The position numbers and the translations under genes are program-made. A stretch of DNA of 64,000 bases, from assembly GCF_014595955.1 (NCBI RefSeq), contig NZ_JABVCF010000003.1, forward strand, positions 310,001-374,000. The letters run 5' to 3'. The notes below the pieces were generated by a model. It did no database searches. It was not told the origin of the DNA and worked only from the letters and a program-made list of their open reading frames with translations. Of this stretch, positions 26,587 through 34,532 are shown piece by piece; positions within the stretch are counted from its first letter, which is position 1, and the number at the start of each line of letters is the position of its first letter. Source of the stretch: Pseudaminobacter soli (ex Zhang et al. 2022). Its GTDB lineage: Bacteria; Pseudomonadota; Alphaproteobacteria; Rhizobiales; Rhizobiaceae.

Positions 26587-27174
26587 ATGGTGGAAGACGC
26601 GAGAGGCCGCGCACTGGCAGAAATCGCCTTCTGCCAAAGCCTGCTCGCCAAGGGCGGACTCAACATGCTCAGCGAGATTTTTCGGGAGACGAGCGAAATC
26701 ACAGCTTGGGAGCACTATCCGCCCGGCGACGTGTTCGATCCGGCGAGCGGCGCGCAGTGGTTCTATCATTGCCACCCGGCAGCGGAAGGTGCCCTCGAGC
26801 ATGGCCACTTTCACTGCTTCCTACGTCCGCAAGGGATGAATGGACCGATCCATCATCTGGCGGCCGTAGGCGTCGATTCCTATGGACGTATGCTGCGGCT
26901 CTTCACTGTGAACCAGTGGGTCGTTGGCGACGACTGGCTGGATGCGGAAGGCACGATCGCGCTCTTGCCGCGCTTCGACGTGCAGATGCCGCGGCCGTCC
27001 TATCTCGTGAATCGCTGGCTGACGGCGATCTTCACCGGCTACGAGGGCGAAATAGCCGAACTGATCCGCGAGCGCGACAGAGTGCTTACCGCACACCGCC
27101 CGCCCGAAGGTGTCGAAGCGCGCCAGGACCGTGGGCTGGAGGTTACTTCGGAGTTCGATCTCCCGCACCCATAG
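26587..27174 (+). CDS. Conserved protein of unknown function, DUF6969-like, His-rich
   Basis: A 195-residue soluble protein with AGGAG 7 nt upstream of its ATG and 8 nt after the repeat-protein stop. The central region WFYHCHPAAEGALEHGHFHCFLRP contains clustered histidines, a glutamate and cysteines suited to metal binding. A second block GPIHHLAAVGVDSYGRMLRLFTVNQWVVGDDW follows. I believe it belongs to the DUF6969 family, but that assignment is from memory. Operon position suggests a cytoplasmic partner of the sulfur cluster. Confidence 0.78.
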   Translation: MVEDARGRALAEIAFCQSLLAKGGLNMLSEIFRETSEITAWEHYPPGDVFDPASGAQWFYHCHPAAEGALEHGHFHCFLRPQGMNGPIHHLAAVGVDSYGRMLRLFTVNQWVVGDDWLDAEGTIALLPRFDVQMPRPSYLVNRWLTAIFTGYEGEIAELIRERDRVLTAHRPPEGVEARQDRGLEVTSEFDLPHP

Positions 27175-27209
27175 GTGTGTCGGACCCGGCGGTTCCTTCC
27201 CTGTAGGGC

Positions 27210-27244
27210 GTGTCCGGCAGGGCGCGCAGCGCCCTGCCGGACAC
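27210..27244. repeat. Perfect 16-bp inverted repeat with 3-nt loop
   Basis: The arms GTGTCCGGCAGGGCGC (27210-27225) and GCGCCCTGCCGGACAC (27229-27244) pair fully around GCA. It lies about 35 nt after the preceding gene and between convergent genes, so it may be a bidirectional transcription barrier. There is no T-run on either side. Confidence 0.75.
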
Positions 27245-27412
27245 CAGAACTTTGGTCAAGGACCTTGCGGTCATCCCTGTGCGCCGGCCGCGCTTGCCGT
27301 TCGTGCCGGCACGGAGTGAAAAATCTGGATCCAACGTCGATCTCGAATGAATTCGCCGTTGGATCTGTTTGGCCTGGGGCGACCCCCTGTTTGTCAGGTA
27401 GCCGCTACAGGT

Positions 27413-27787
27413 TCAGGCCTCGACGACCTTCAGGGAAATTCCCACGTCAACGGTGGCCTTGATCGAAATCGAGTAGGGGCAGGTTTCATGCGCAGCCTGC
27501 ACCAGAGACTCGGCATCTTCCTGAGACAAACCCGCCAGCGTGACTTCGAGATCGGCCGAGAGGACAAATCGGCCTTCGTCGCGCCGAACCAAGCCGATAT
27601 GGGCAACCACTTCGTTTTGAGCCAGGGGCAATTTGCGCGCGCGCGAGAGGGCCTGGAGAGTGGCTCCGAAACAGGCGGAGTAGCCGCAGGCAAAAAGCTG
27701 CTCGGGATTGGTGCCCTGACCGCCCGGCCCACCCATTTCCTTGGGTCGCACGAGCACGAGATCGAGCGCGGCGTCATCCGTGGTCAC
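27413..27787 (-). CDS. ohr: Ohr/OsmC-family peroxiredoxin; start displaced by an apparent 5' frameshift
   Basis: The open frame gives 124 residues with both redox cysteines in family context (LFACGYSACFGATL and AHETCPYSISI) plus the RPKEMGGPGGQGTNPEQ loop. It should reduce organic or lipid hydroperoxides. From 27788 to about 27832 the same frame still encodes conserved Ohr sequence (LYTAHATAFNGREGR) but has no ATG before a stop. A perfect start (ATG at 27869 with GGGAG 7 nt upstream, MTTH...) lies one base out of frame. One surplus base near 27854-27860 would explain this. It is either a real lesion with weak GTG initiation at 27787, or a sequence error. Confidence 0.8.
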   Translation of the reverse strand: MTTDDAALDLVLVRPKEMGGPGGQGTNPEQLFACGYSACFGATLQALSRARKLPLAQNEVVAHIGLVRRDEGRFVLSADLEVTLAGLSQEDAESLVQAAHETCPYSISIKATVDVGISLKVVEA

Positions 27788-27869
27788 TCGCCCTTCGCGA
27801 CCGTTAAACGCGGTGGCATGGGCTGTATAGAGCCGTCCCGCGGCTTGCGCATCGTGAATGCGTGGTCAT

Positions 27870-28391
27870 GCGAAAACTCCCTTGGTTCACATCAGTTGGA
27901 CCCGCTGCGCGTTCACCGCACTTCGCTCGGCCGCGCGGCGGGTCTGGCCGGACCCAGCGCTGAAAGCCTGCCGCTCCTTTAAGAGATCACGGCCGCCCTG
28001 AAGGGGGAGGGCGCCAGGGTCTTCACCCAGATCACCACACCGAACGCTTGCCGGCGTGGGGACCGTCGCCGACCCCCTGGACCACGAGCGGCGAGATTCC
28101 ACGCTCTCCTCGGACATCGCCATCATACCGAGCTACACGGATTTTCCGGCAGCATCTGATGGTGTCGATGATTGACGAGCCTGAATGGCTCGTCTGTTCA
28201 GGCCGGCCGCGACAACCTCCCACGGGCCACTGCATTCCAATGCATCATGCAAAATTTCTGCTTCTAGCCTCCGACTATATTCGTTGGACTCCGCTACCCG
28301 GCTGGAAGAGATTTGGGTTGACGCCGCCATTCGTCCGCTGCGTCGATCAGTAGGAATCCATCCGGCGTCGCCAATGCGTGAGGCGGATTTG
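27870..28391. other. Gene-free region with a possible degraded alpha/beta-hydrolase remnant
   Basis: No intact gene is seen. Around 27990-28110 on the plus strand, fragments in different frames (ITAALKGEGARVFT, then LAGVGTVADPLDHERRDSTLSSDIA) resemble the VADALRAEGHRVFTPTLTGVGER...LDTHI region of EstC-like alpha/beta hydrolases. A stop and a frame change interrupt them. This is weak evidence for a decayed gene. Divergent promoters for ohr and the next gene must also lie here. Confidence 0.35.
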
Positions 28392-28808
28392 ATGATTGAG
28401 CAGTTTGGTAGCGATGACACGAGCATTGCAGTTCCAGAAACGGAGCGATCCGGCGGCAGGGATACCTCCGACGGCCTGAAATTGCGCCTGCGCCGGATGC
28501 TCGCTGAGCAGGCCCGCAAAGGGATACCGCTCACCTACGAAAGGATAGCAAGCAAGCTCCCCGGACTCGGGAGGGACAGCAAGCTGCTGTGGCGCATGCT
28601 CGAAGAACTGATGGAAGAAGACGCGCACGCCGGCCGTCCCTTCGTTTCGGCGGTAGCGATAAGGTCGAGCGGAAACGGATTGCCGGGGCCCTGGTTCTTC
28701 CTCAAGGCGGAAATGCTTGGAAGATTCGAGGGACGGCATGGCGACATCGAGGCGTTCGCCTTCCACGCCGCCGAACTGCACCACTGCTCGACCTATGACC
28801 TCCCATGA
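28392..28808 (+). CDS. Hypothetical protein, possible winged-helix fold
   Basis: A 138-residue protein; the ATG at 28392 is preferred because GAGGCGG precedes it. After a variable N-terminus comes LKLRLRRMLAEQARKGIPLTYERIASKLPGLGRDSKLLWRMLEELMEEDAHAGRPFVSAVAIRS, which could form a helix-turn-helix-like unit followed by a strand. It ends with GPWFFLKAEMLGRF. I do not recognise a named family. It is followed 13 nt later by an XRE-type gene, suggesting co-transcription. Confidence 0.65.
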   Translation: MIEQFGSDDTSIAVPETERSGGRDTSDGLKLRLRRMLAEQARKGIPLTYERIASKLPGLGRDSKLLWRMLEELMEEDAHAGRPFVSAVAIRSSGNGLPGPWFFLKAEMLGRFEGRHGDIEAFAFHAAELHHCSTYDLP

Positions 28809-28821
28809 GGGCAAATCGACC

Positions 28822-29121
28822 ATGCTGACCGGATCGCAGTGCCGCGCAGCCCGTGCGCTGGTGGAATGGACGCGGGAAACCCTCGCCCGAAGCTCCGGCG
28901 TGGACACCTCAGTCATCGAAGCGTTCGAACGCAAGCTGGGCAACCCCGATGTCGCCGAGAACGCCAAGCTCCAGCGCGCGCTCGAGGCGGCAGGCGCTTA
29001 CTTCATAGCCGAGAATGGAGGCGGCGTAGGCGTTCGGCTCAAGTTCAGCCGGACCGACGTGCGCCGCCTCTCCATTCTCGAAGGCGAAGGCGGGACCGCC
29101 GCAATGGACGACGTGCCTTGA
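28822..29121 (+). CDS. Small XRE-family transcriptional regulator
   Basis: A 99-residue protein with a Cro/C1 helix-turn-helix covering residues 4-60 (GSQCRAARALVEWTRETLARSSGVDTSVIEAFER...LQRALEAAGAYFIAENGGGVGVRLK). It matches the compact rhizobial XRE regulators that end after GGGVGVRLKF. Start ATG 28822 is chosen; an in-frame ATG at 28795 would overlap the preceding gene. The target is unknown. Confidence 0.78.
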   Translation: MLTGSQCRAARALVEWTRETLARSSGVDTSVIEAFERKLGNPDVAENAKLQRALEAAGAYFIAENGGGVGVRLKFSRTDVRRLSILEGEGGTAAMDDVP

Positions 29122-29165
29122 GGCGCAGCCGCGCTTCGCGCCACTCACGTCGCGCGGCAGTAATT

Positions 29166-29411
29166 GTGCCGGAGGGCGCCGCAACCGCAACGAAGGTCGC
29201 ATGGGACGAACTCAGCCAGGACGAGAAGACCGCGTTGAAGCGCCTGAACCGCGGACCGTATCCGGACCTCGCCGACGAGACGGGCGCCCGATTGATCCGC
29301 CTCGGACTGGCAGCAGCGCGGCCTGAGGGCATCGGAATCAGCCGCGCCGGCCGGGAACTCGTCATCGACACCCTGCTGCAGGCCCGGCCCTCCGTTTCCG
29401 ATCGGTCTTAG
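29166..29411 (+). CDS. Small hypothetical protein
   Basis: An 81-residue frame starting at GTG 29166. It reads WDELSQDEKTALKRLNRGPYPDLADETGARLIRLGLAAARPEGIGISRAGRELVIDTLL, which looks like a real helical domain with codon bias like its neighbours. The ribosome-binding site is weak and the start uncertain. The RLIRLGLA...GISRAGRELV pattern resembles short winged-helix tails. No named family is recognised. Confidence 0.5.
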   Translation: MPEGAATATKVAWDELSQDEKTALKRLNRGPYPDLADETGARLIRLGLAAARPEGIGISRAGRELVIDTLLQARPSVSDRS

Positions 29412-29420
29412 ACTGCAGGA

Positions 29421-30263
29421 TCAGGCCGCCACTTCCTTGAGGCCGCGTAGGGCTTCCTGCACGTCGCTCCGGGCCTCCGCGAACTCCGGATAGACGGCAT
29501 AGGCCGGATAGGTGAACTGCGGCGCGCCCTCGACGAGTTCCAACTGGCCCGTTTCCAGGTGCGGGGTCACCGCTCCCTTGCGGAAATAGCCCATGCCGCC
29601 GGCGCGCAGTATATATCCCAGTCCCAGCGGGCCGAGGCCGACAAGCAGGCCAGGCTCCCCGAAAGCGGCCTGGCCGAAACCGTCCTGCGCCGCGAACTGC
29701 GGACCCCAATCGACGTGGACGTAGTCGGGACTGCCCTCCTCGCCATCGATGCCACGGGCCCTTACGAGAACGAGTTGCTCCTCCTCGACGAGTTCCACCC
29801 TGAAGCCTGGCAGAAGCTTCGGCGCGTAGAGCACCGCTACGTCCAGGACGCCCGTCCTCAGTTGCTCGATCAGTTGATCGGGAACGCCGACATGCGCGCG
29901 TATCGCGACCTCCGGCTGCTTCCTCTTCATCCAGACGAGCCAGTCGAGCAGCATCGGATTCCACAGGCTGAGTTCGCCGCCGAGGGCGATCACGCTGGTT
30001 CGCCCCGGCGGTATCTTGAGCTGCTGGCGCGCCCGCTCCCATACCTGGACGAAGGATTGGGCAAAGCGCTCGAATTCCCTGCCCGCGGCCGTCAGGGTGG
30101 CCCCGCTGCGGTTGCGATCAAACAGCCTGCGGCCGAGTTCCTCCTCCAGGGTGCGGATGCGGGCGCTTACCGTCGTCTGGGTGACGTGAAGCCGGTCCGC
30201 CGCCTTCAAGAAGCTTCCCGTGTGGACGATTTCCAGAAAGGTGCGCGCGCGGTCGATGTCCAT
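29421..30263 (-). CDS. LysR-family transcriptional regulator
   Basis: A 280-residue regulator with the N-terminal winged helix-turn-helix TFLEIVHTGSFLKAADRLHVTQTTVSARIRTLEEELG and a periplasmic-binding-like effector domain (VIALGGELSLWNPMLLDWL..., GVLDVAVLYAP). The ATG at 30263 is used; a TTG four codons earlier is less likely. It is divergent from the 5-formyl-THF cyclo-ligase gene, 107 bp away, but there is no indication that it controls it. The effector is unknown. Confidence 0.88.
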   Translation of the reverse strand: MDIDRARTFLEIVHTGSFLKAADRLHVTQTTVSARIRTLEEELGRRLFDRNRSGATLTAAGREFERFAQSFVQVWERARQQLKIPPGRTSVIALGGELSLWNPMLLDWLVWMKRKQPEVAIRAHVGVPDQLIEQLRTGVLDVAVLYAPKLLPGFRVELVEEEQLVLVRARGIDGEEGSPDYVHVDWGPQFAAQDGFGQAAFGEPGLLVGLGPLGLGYILRAGGMGYFRKGAVTPHLETGQLELVEGAPQFTYPAYAVYPEFAEARSDVQEALRGLKEVAA

Positions 30264-30370
30264 GATTACCGCCAATATGCAATAATTTTGCAGTCATACA
30301 GCATTTAATTCCGTTTGCCTTCTTCCTTTGTGACGGGCAGCTTTGGTCCAGCACAAGCTGGACTTGAACC

Positions 30371-31018
30371 ATGCAAGACGAACGAGAAGACGTCGGGTAC
30401 GCGTCACCGCCGTGCTTCATGCACGAACTGTCGCCTGACTACAGCATCGAGACCGTCCGTCAGGACTGCTGGACTGATGTCCTCAGGTGGAGGAAGGCCG
30501 AACGCAAACGGCTGATCGCCGAGCGCCTCGCGCTCTCTGCGGACGAGCGCGAGGCGCGGTCGAACCGCATCGCCGTCATGCTCGACCGAGCGCTCGGGAA
30601 CGTCAGCGGCCGCATCGTCGGAGCCTATTGGCCGTTCCGCGGCGAGCCGGACCTGCGCAACTGGAGCATTAGGCTCCTCGAGCGCGGCGGCCGTATCGCG
30701 CTGCCCGTCGTCGTGCAGAAGGGCTGGCCGCTCGAGTACCGGATCTGGTCCCCCGGCGATCCGCTGGAACGCGGAGTGTGGAACATCCTCGTGCCCTCCC
30801 GCGGGCCCGCCGTGCAGCCCTCTGCCGTGATCGCGCCGCTCGTCGGCTTCGACCAGGAGCACTATCGGCTCGGATATGGCGGCGGCTTCTTCGACCGGAC
30901 GCTGGCGGCGATGGCGAAGAAGCCCCTCACGATCGGCGTCGGCTACGCGCATGGCAGACTGCCCACCATCTATCCGCAACCGCATGACATTCCCATGGAC
31001 ATCGTCATCACCGAGTAA
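30371..31018 (+). CDS. 5-formyltetrahydrofolate cyclo-ligase
   Basis: A 215-residue ATP-dependent enzyme converting 5-formyl-THF to 5,10-methenyl-THF. It shows the rhizobial N-terminal extension ([15 protein letters not shown]), the substrate block [12 protein letters not shown], and the nucleotide/phosphate motif [22 protein letters not shown]. It is 59 nt upstream of the cytochrome oxidase subunit gene on the same strand. No 6S RNA fits in the 107-bp upstream gap. Confidence 0.92.
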   Translation: MQDEREDVGYASPPCFMHELSPDYSIETVRQDCWTDVLRWRKAERKRLIAERLALSADEREARSNRIAVMLDRALGNVSGRIVGAYWPFRGEPDLRNWSIRLLERGGRIALPVVVQKGWPLEYRIWSPGDPLERGVWNILVPSRGPAVQPSAVIAPLVGFDQEHYRLGYGGGFFDRTLAAMAKKPLTIGVGYAHGRLPTIYPQPHDIPMDIVITE

Positions 31019-31077
31019 CCGAGCGGCCGAAGGTCCTGGCTCGCACCGGGTCCGGCCAGAGTGATAGGGAGAGTGAA

Positions 31078-32670
31078 GTGGATGCGGCCGTCACCGTGAA
31101 GGATCCAAAACCGGGCTTCGCGTCGCGCTGGCTGTTCTCAACCAACCACAAGGACATCGGGACACTCTATCTTTGCCTGTCCATGCTCTCAGGAATTCTT
31201 GGCACCGGACTATCGGTCGCGCTGCGTATGGAACTCCAGGAACCCGGCCTGCAACTCTTCTCCGATCCGACCGTCTTTAATGTGATCGTCAGTTCGCACG
31301 GGCTGGTGATGATCTTCTTCGTCATCATGCCGGCGCTGATCGGCGGATTCGGCAATTGGTTCGTCCCGATCATGATCGGCGCACCGGACATGGCCTTCCC
31401 GCGCTTGAACAACATCTCGTTCTGGCTGCTCGCGGCTTCACTCGTCTTATTCATCCTGTCGCTGTTCGTCCCCGGCGCGCCCGGTGCCCTCGGACACGGA
31501 GGCGGCTGGACGCTCTATCCGCCCTACTCCACGGAGGGCCAGCCCGGTCCAGCGGTCGATCTCGTCATCCTGTCCATCCACCTGTCCGGCGCATCCTCCA
31601 TCCTCGGGGCGATCAACTTCATCACGACCATCTTCAACATGCGCGCGCCGGGCATGACGATGCACAAGATGCCGCTCTTCGCCTGGGCCATGCTGGTTAC
31701 GGCGTTCATGCTGCTGCTCTCGCTGCCGGTGCTCGCGGGCGCGATCACGATGCTACTCACCGACCGCAACTTCGGTACGACCTTCTTTGTACCCGCGGGA
31801 GGAGGCGATCCGATCCTTTACCAGCACCTGTTCTGGTTCTTCGGCCATCCGGAGGTCTACATCATGATCCTGCCGGGCTTCGGCATCGTCAGCCACGTGA
31901 TCTCTACCTTCTCCCGGAAGCCGGTGTTCGGCTATCTCGGCATGGCCTACGCCATGGTCGCAATCGGCATCATCGGCTTCCTGGTCTGGGCGCATCACAT
32001 GTTCACGACCGGCATCTCGCTCGATTCGCAGCGCTACTTCGCCTTCGCCTCGATGATCATCGCCGTGCCGACGGGCGTGAAGGTGTTCTCATGGCTGGCC
32101 ACCATGTGGGGCGGCTCTATCAGCTTCAAGACGCCGATGCTTTGGGCAACAGGCTTCGTCCTGCTCTTCACGATCGGTGGCGTCACCGGCGTCGTGCTGG
32201 CCAGTCCCGGCATCGACCGCGTCCTGCACGATACCTATTACGTCGTCGCGCATTTCCACTACGTGCTGTCGCTCGGCGCCGCCTTCGCAATCTTCGCCGC
32301 GTTCTACTACTGGTTCCCGAAGATGACGGGCTACATGATGAGCGAGACGCTCGGTCGCCTGCATTTCTGGCTGATGTTCGTCGGGGTCAACTTGGTCTTC
32401 TTCCCGCAGCACTTCCTGGGGATGGCAGGAATGCCGCGTCGTTACGCCGACTACCCTGATGCCTTCGCAGGGTGGAATTTCGTCTCGTCGGTCGGCTCCT
32501 ACATCTCGGCCGTGGGCCTCCTTGTCTTCTTCGTCGCGGTGGCCGAGGCCTTTGCCCGGAAGCGCGTGGCCGGAGCCAACCCTTGGGGCGAGGGCGCTAC
32601 CACGCTCGAATGGACGCTATCCTCGCCGCCGCCGTACCATCAATTCAGTTCACTCCCTCGGATACGATGA
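31078..32670 (+). CDS. Cytochrome c oxidase subunit I (orphan copy)
   Basis: A 530-residue haem-copper oxidase subunit with twelve predicted membrane helices. Key residues are present: haem a ligands His74 and His394; CuB ligands His257 (HPEVY, with the cross-linked Tyr261), His306 and His307; haem a3 ligand His392. The D-channel Asp in GAPDMAFPR, Glu259 in HPEV and the K-channel lysine in PTGVKVFSW make it an A1-type enzyme. The start is GTG at 31078 with GGGAG upstream. No subunit II, III or haem-assembly gene is in the window; the next gene encodes a Tim44-domain protein. Confidence 0.93.
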   Translation: MDAAVTVKDPKPGFASRWLFSTNHKDIGTLYLCLSMLSGILGTGLSVALRMELQEPGLQLFSDPTVFNVIVSSHGLVMIFFVIMPALIGGFGNWFVPIMIGAPDMAFPRLNNISFWLLAASLVLFILSLFVPGAPGALGHGGGWTLYPPYSTEGQPGPAVDLVILSIHLSGASSILGAINFITTIFNMRAPGMTMHKMPLFAWAMLVTAFMLLLSLPVLAGAITMLLTDRNFGTTFFVPAGGGDPILYQHLFWFFGHPEVYIMILPGFGIVSHVISTFSRKPVFGYLGMAYAMVAIGIIGFLVWAHHMFTTGISLDSQRYFAFASMIIAVPTGVKVFSWLATMWGGSISFKTPMLWATGFVLLFTIGGVTGVVLASPGIDRVLHDTYYVVAHFHYVLSLGAAFAIFAAFYYWFPKMTGYMMSETLGRLHFWLMFVGVNLVFFPQHFLGMAGMPRRYADYPDAFAGWNFVSSVGSYISAVGLLVFFVAVAEAFARKRVAGANPWGEGATTLEWTLSSPPPYHQFSSLPRIR

Positions 32671-32682
32671 GCGGAGGCCGCC

Positions 32683-33294
32683 GTGAACGAGGCCGCAGAG
32701 GTCGCAAACAACGCTCCCGTAATCGTCGCGCTCTCCCTTTGGTGGGCGGTCCTGTTCGCCCTGCAGCTTTTCGCCGGAGAGCAACAGACCGGCAGCCGGG
32801 CAGCGACTGCTACGAAGCGGCGCGAGGCAGGCGGTGCCGCTGTCTCGCAGGACTCACGTATGTCAGAGATTTGCAGACTTGATCCGGAATTCAGTCAGGA
32901 CGCCTTCCTGAGCGGTGCGGGGCGCGCTTTCGAGGCGGTGCTGAATGCTTATGCCCGGTGCGACCTCGAAGCGCTGCGGAAGCTGCTCTCCATGGAGGTG
33001 TTCCAGGTTTTCGCGGCCGCCTGCGCAAAGCGGCAGGAAAGCCGCGAGACGCTCGACCTCACCTTCATTGGCATCGAATCCGCCGAGATCGTCAGCGCCG
33101 AAGCGCTTCCCGGGAAAATGGAGATCACGGTGCTTTTCCGCGCCCAGATAGTCTTTGCTGAACGGACTTACAAAGGTGACCTGCTCAGCGGGGATCCGTC
33201 GGCCGTGACGACCACCGCCGACCTGTGGACTTTCTCTCGTCCAGTCCCGGCGAGCGATAGGACATGGCTCCTGGTAGCGACCGATCAGGCCTAG
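32683..33294 (+). CDS. Tim44-like domain protein with N-terminal membrane segment
   Basis: A 203-residue protein starting at GTG 32683, with GGAG upstream, 12 nt after the oxidase subunit gene. An N-terminal hydrophobic segment (VIVALSLWWAVLFALQLF) precedes a basic linker. A Tim44-like domain follows from about residue 65 (FLSGAGRAFEAVLNAYARCDLEALRKLLSMEVFQVFAAACAKRQ, then ITVLFRAQIVF). Tim44-domain proteins in alphaproteobacteria act in membrane-associated protein handling. Operon context suggests it helps assemble or place the oxidase subunit, which is an inference. Confidence 0.82.
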   Translation: MNEAAEVANNAPVIVALSLWWAVLFALQLFAGEQQTGSRAATATKRREAGGAAVSQDSRMSEICRLDPEFSQDAFLSGAGRAFEAVLNAYARCDLEALRKLLSMEVFQVFAAACAKRQESRETLDLTFIGIESAEIVSAEALPGKMEITVLFRAQIVFAERTYKGDLLSGDPSAVTTTADLWTFSRPVPASDRTWLLVATDQA

Positions 33295-33312
33295 CAACTG
33301 GCCAGATTACTC

Positions 33313-34320
33313 TCATAGGCGCGCTTCAGCCGAAGATTCATCAGTTCCTGGCTGCCTGGGCCAGGAAGCCATCCGGGTTCGATGGCTTGCATGATCCCCC
33401 TCCCCGGCGCTGCGGGCTGCTTCCACGACCTCGGCCATGATCGAGATCGCCAGGTCGCTGGCGCTCCTTGCATGCGGAAGGAGCCCGGCGGGTCCCTGGA
33501 TACGCTCGAGTTCACGCCTGCCGAATCCTTGCTTCTCAAGCCGCTCCAGCCGCGTCGCCTGGGTCGCGCGGCTCCCCATTGCGCCGATGTAGAAGGCATC
33601 GGTCGCAAGCGCCGCGGGAAGGAGCCTCTCTTCCCGGTCGTGATCGTGGAACGCGAAGACGATCGCGCTGCGATCATCGACGCCCGCCATTCCATCGAGC
33701 GAGCCGATGACGGCGCCCGCATCCCGCGCGCCACTGGCGGTGAGTTCGTCCGGTGTGTGGACGACCACTTCGAAGCCTGCCGCGACGGCAATCCTGGTCA
33801 ACTGGACCGGGACCGGACCGATCCCGAAGACAGCCAGCCGCCGCCGGGGTCGGTAGAGCCGTGCGAACAACGCCTTTTCGTTGCCGCCGCCGTCCATGTC
33901 CGGGCCGCCGAGAGGCACGTTCAGGACCGCCTCGTACCGATTCAGTAGTCGCTGGTCGATCTGCTCCAACTGCCTCAGCGAGACATCGATGTCGAAGACC
34001 AACTCGATCGCGCTTCCGCATGGCAGGCTTATATCGATGTAGCGCGAGCCCCGACCGTACCGGACGCGGCGGCAGCGGCCGCTGGCGATCGCATCGACCG
34101 CTTCCGCCGCGACGGCGCGCTCAATACAGCCGCCCGACAAATAGCCGGTCCACGCTCCGGTCTCGGACACCGCCATCTGCGCGCCCAGCGGACGCGGCGA
34201 CGAGCCTTCGATCTCCACCAGCGTGACGATCGCGACACGCTCCCTTGCCCGCATCCGCTCGATGGCGAAATCCAGGACGTAGTCGTCGAAGGTATCCCAA
34301 GTACCGTCCGGCCGCTTCAT
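33313..34320 (-). CDS. XdhC/CoxF-family molybdenum-cofactor insertion protein
   Basis: A 335-residue protein with the XdhC/CoxI N-terminal domain (VTLVEIEGSSPRPLGAQMAVSETGAWTGYLSGGCIERAV) and a C-terminal Rossmann-like domain (RLAVFGIGPVPVQLTRIAVAAGFEVVVHT, FYIGAMGSRATQ, ARSASDLAISIMAEVVEA). Such proteins bind and deliver sulfurated molybdenum cofactor to xanthine-dehydrogenase-type hydroxylases. The ATG at 34320 has AGGAG 8 nt upstream. No molybdo-hydroxylase gene is in the window. It lies 212 bp downstream of the 34.5-38.5 kb ABC operon on the same strand. Confidence 0.85.
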   Translation of the reverse strand: MKRPDGTWDTFDDYVLDFAIERMRARERVAIVTLVEIEGSSPRPLGAQMAVSETGAWTGYLSGGCIERAVAAEAVDAIASGRCRRVRYGRGSRYIDISLPCGSAIELVFDIDVSLRQLEQIDQRLLNRYEAVLNVPLGGPDMDGGGNEKALFARLYRPRRRLAVFGIGPVPVQLTRIAVAAGFEVVVHTPDELTASGARDAGAVIGSLDGMAGVDDRSAIVFAFHDHDREERLLPAALATDAFYIGAMGSRATQATRLERLEKQGFGRRELERIQGPAGLLPHARSASDLAISIMAEVVEAARSAGEGDHASHRTRMASWPRQPGTDESSAEARL

Positions 34321-34532
34321 GAGTTGCTCCTCATGGATTGCGTCGGAGGTGGCTCCTCCGACTATCCGGCGTGCCGAGTATCGGAAGCAGGACGATGCAC
34401 CGCAAACGAAATTATGTGCCCTTTCGAAGCAAAAATCTTGCATTATCCGAGTGGACACAGTTCGCCAGTAGCATCGTCAGTTGAAGCCCGCGGCCTATCG
34501 AAGCCGCACCGGGCGCCAAAGCGAGGCGGCCG

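Noticed and set aside
26193-27206. Arg/Pro-rich open frame overlapping the Cys/Pro repeat gene and its neighbour
   Set aside because: It spans two well-supported genes out of frame and has no ribosome-binding site; the repeat composition keeps all frames open.
30264-30370. 6S RNA upstream of the 5-formyl-THF cyclo-ligase gene, a common arrangement
   Set aside because: The gap is only 107 bp, too short for a 6S RNA of about 160 nt, and no matching structure was seen.
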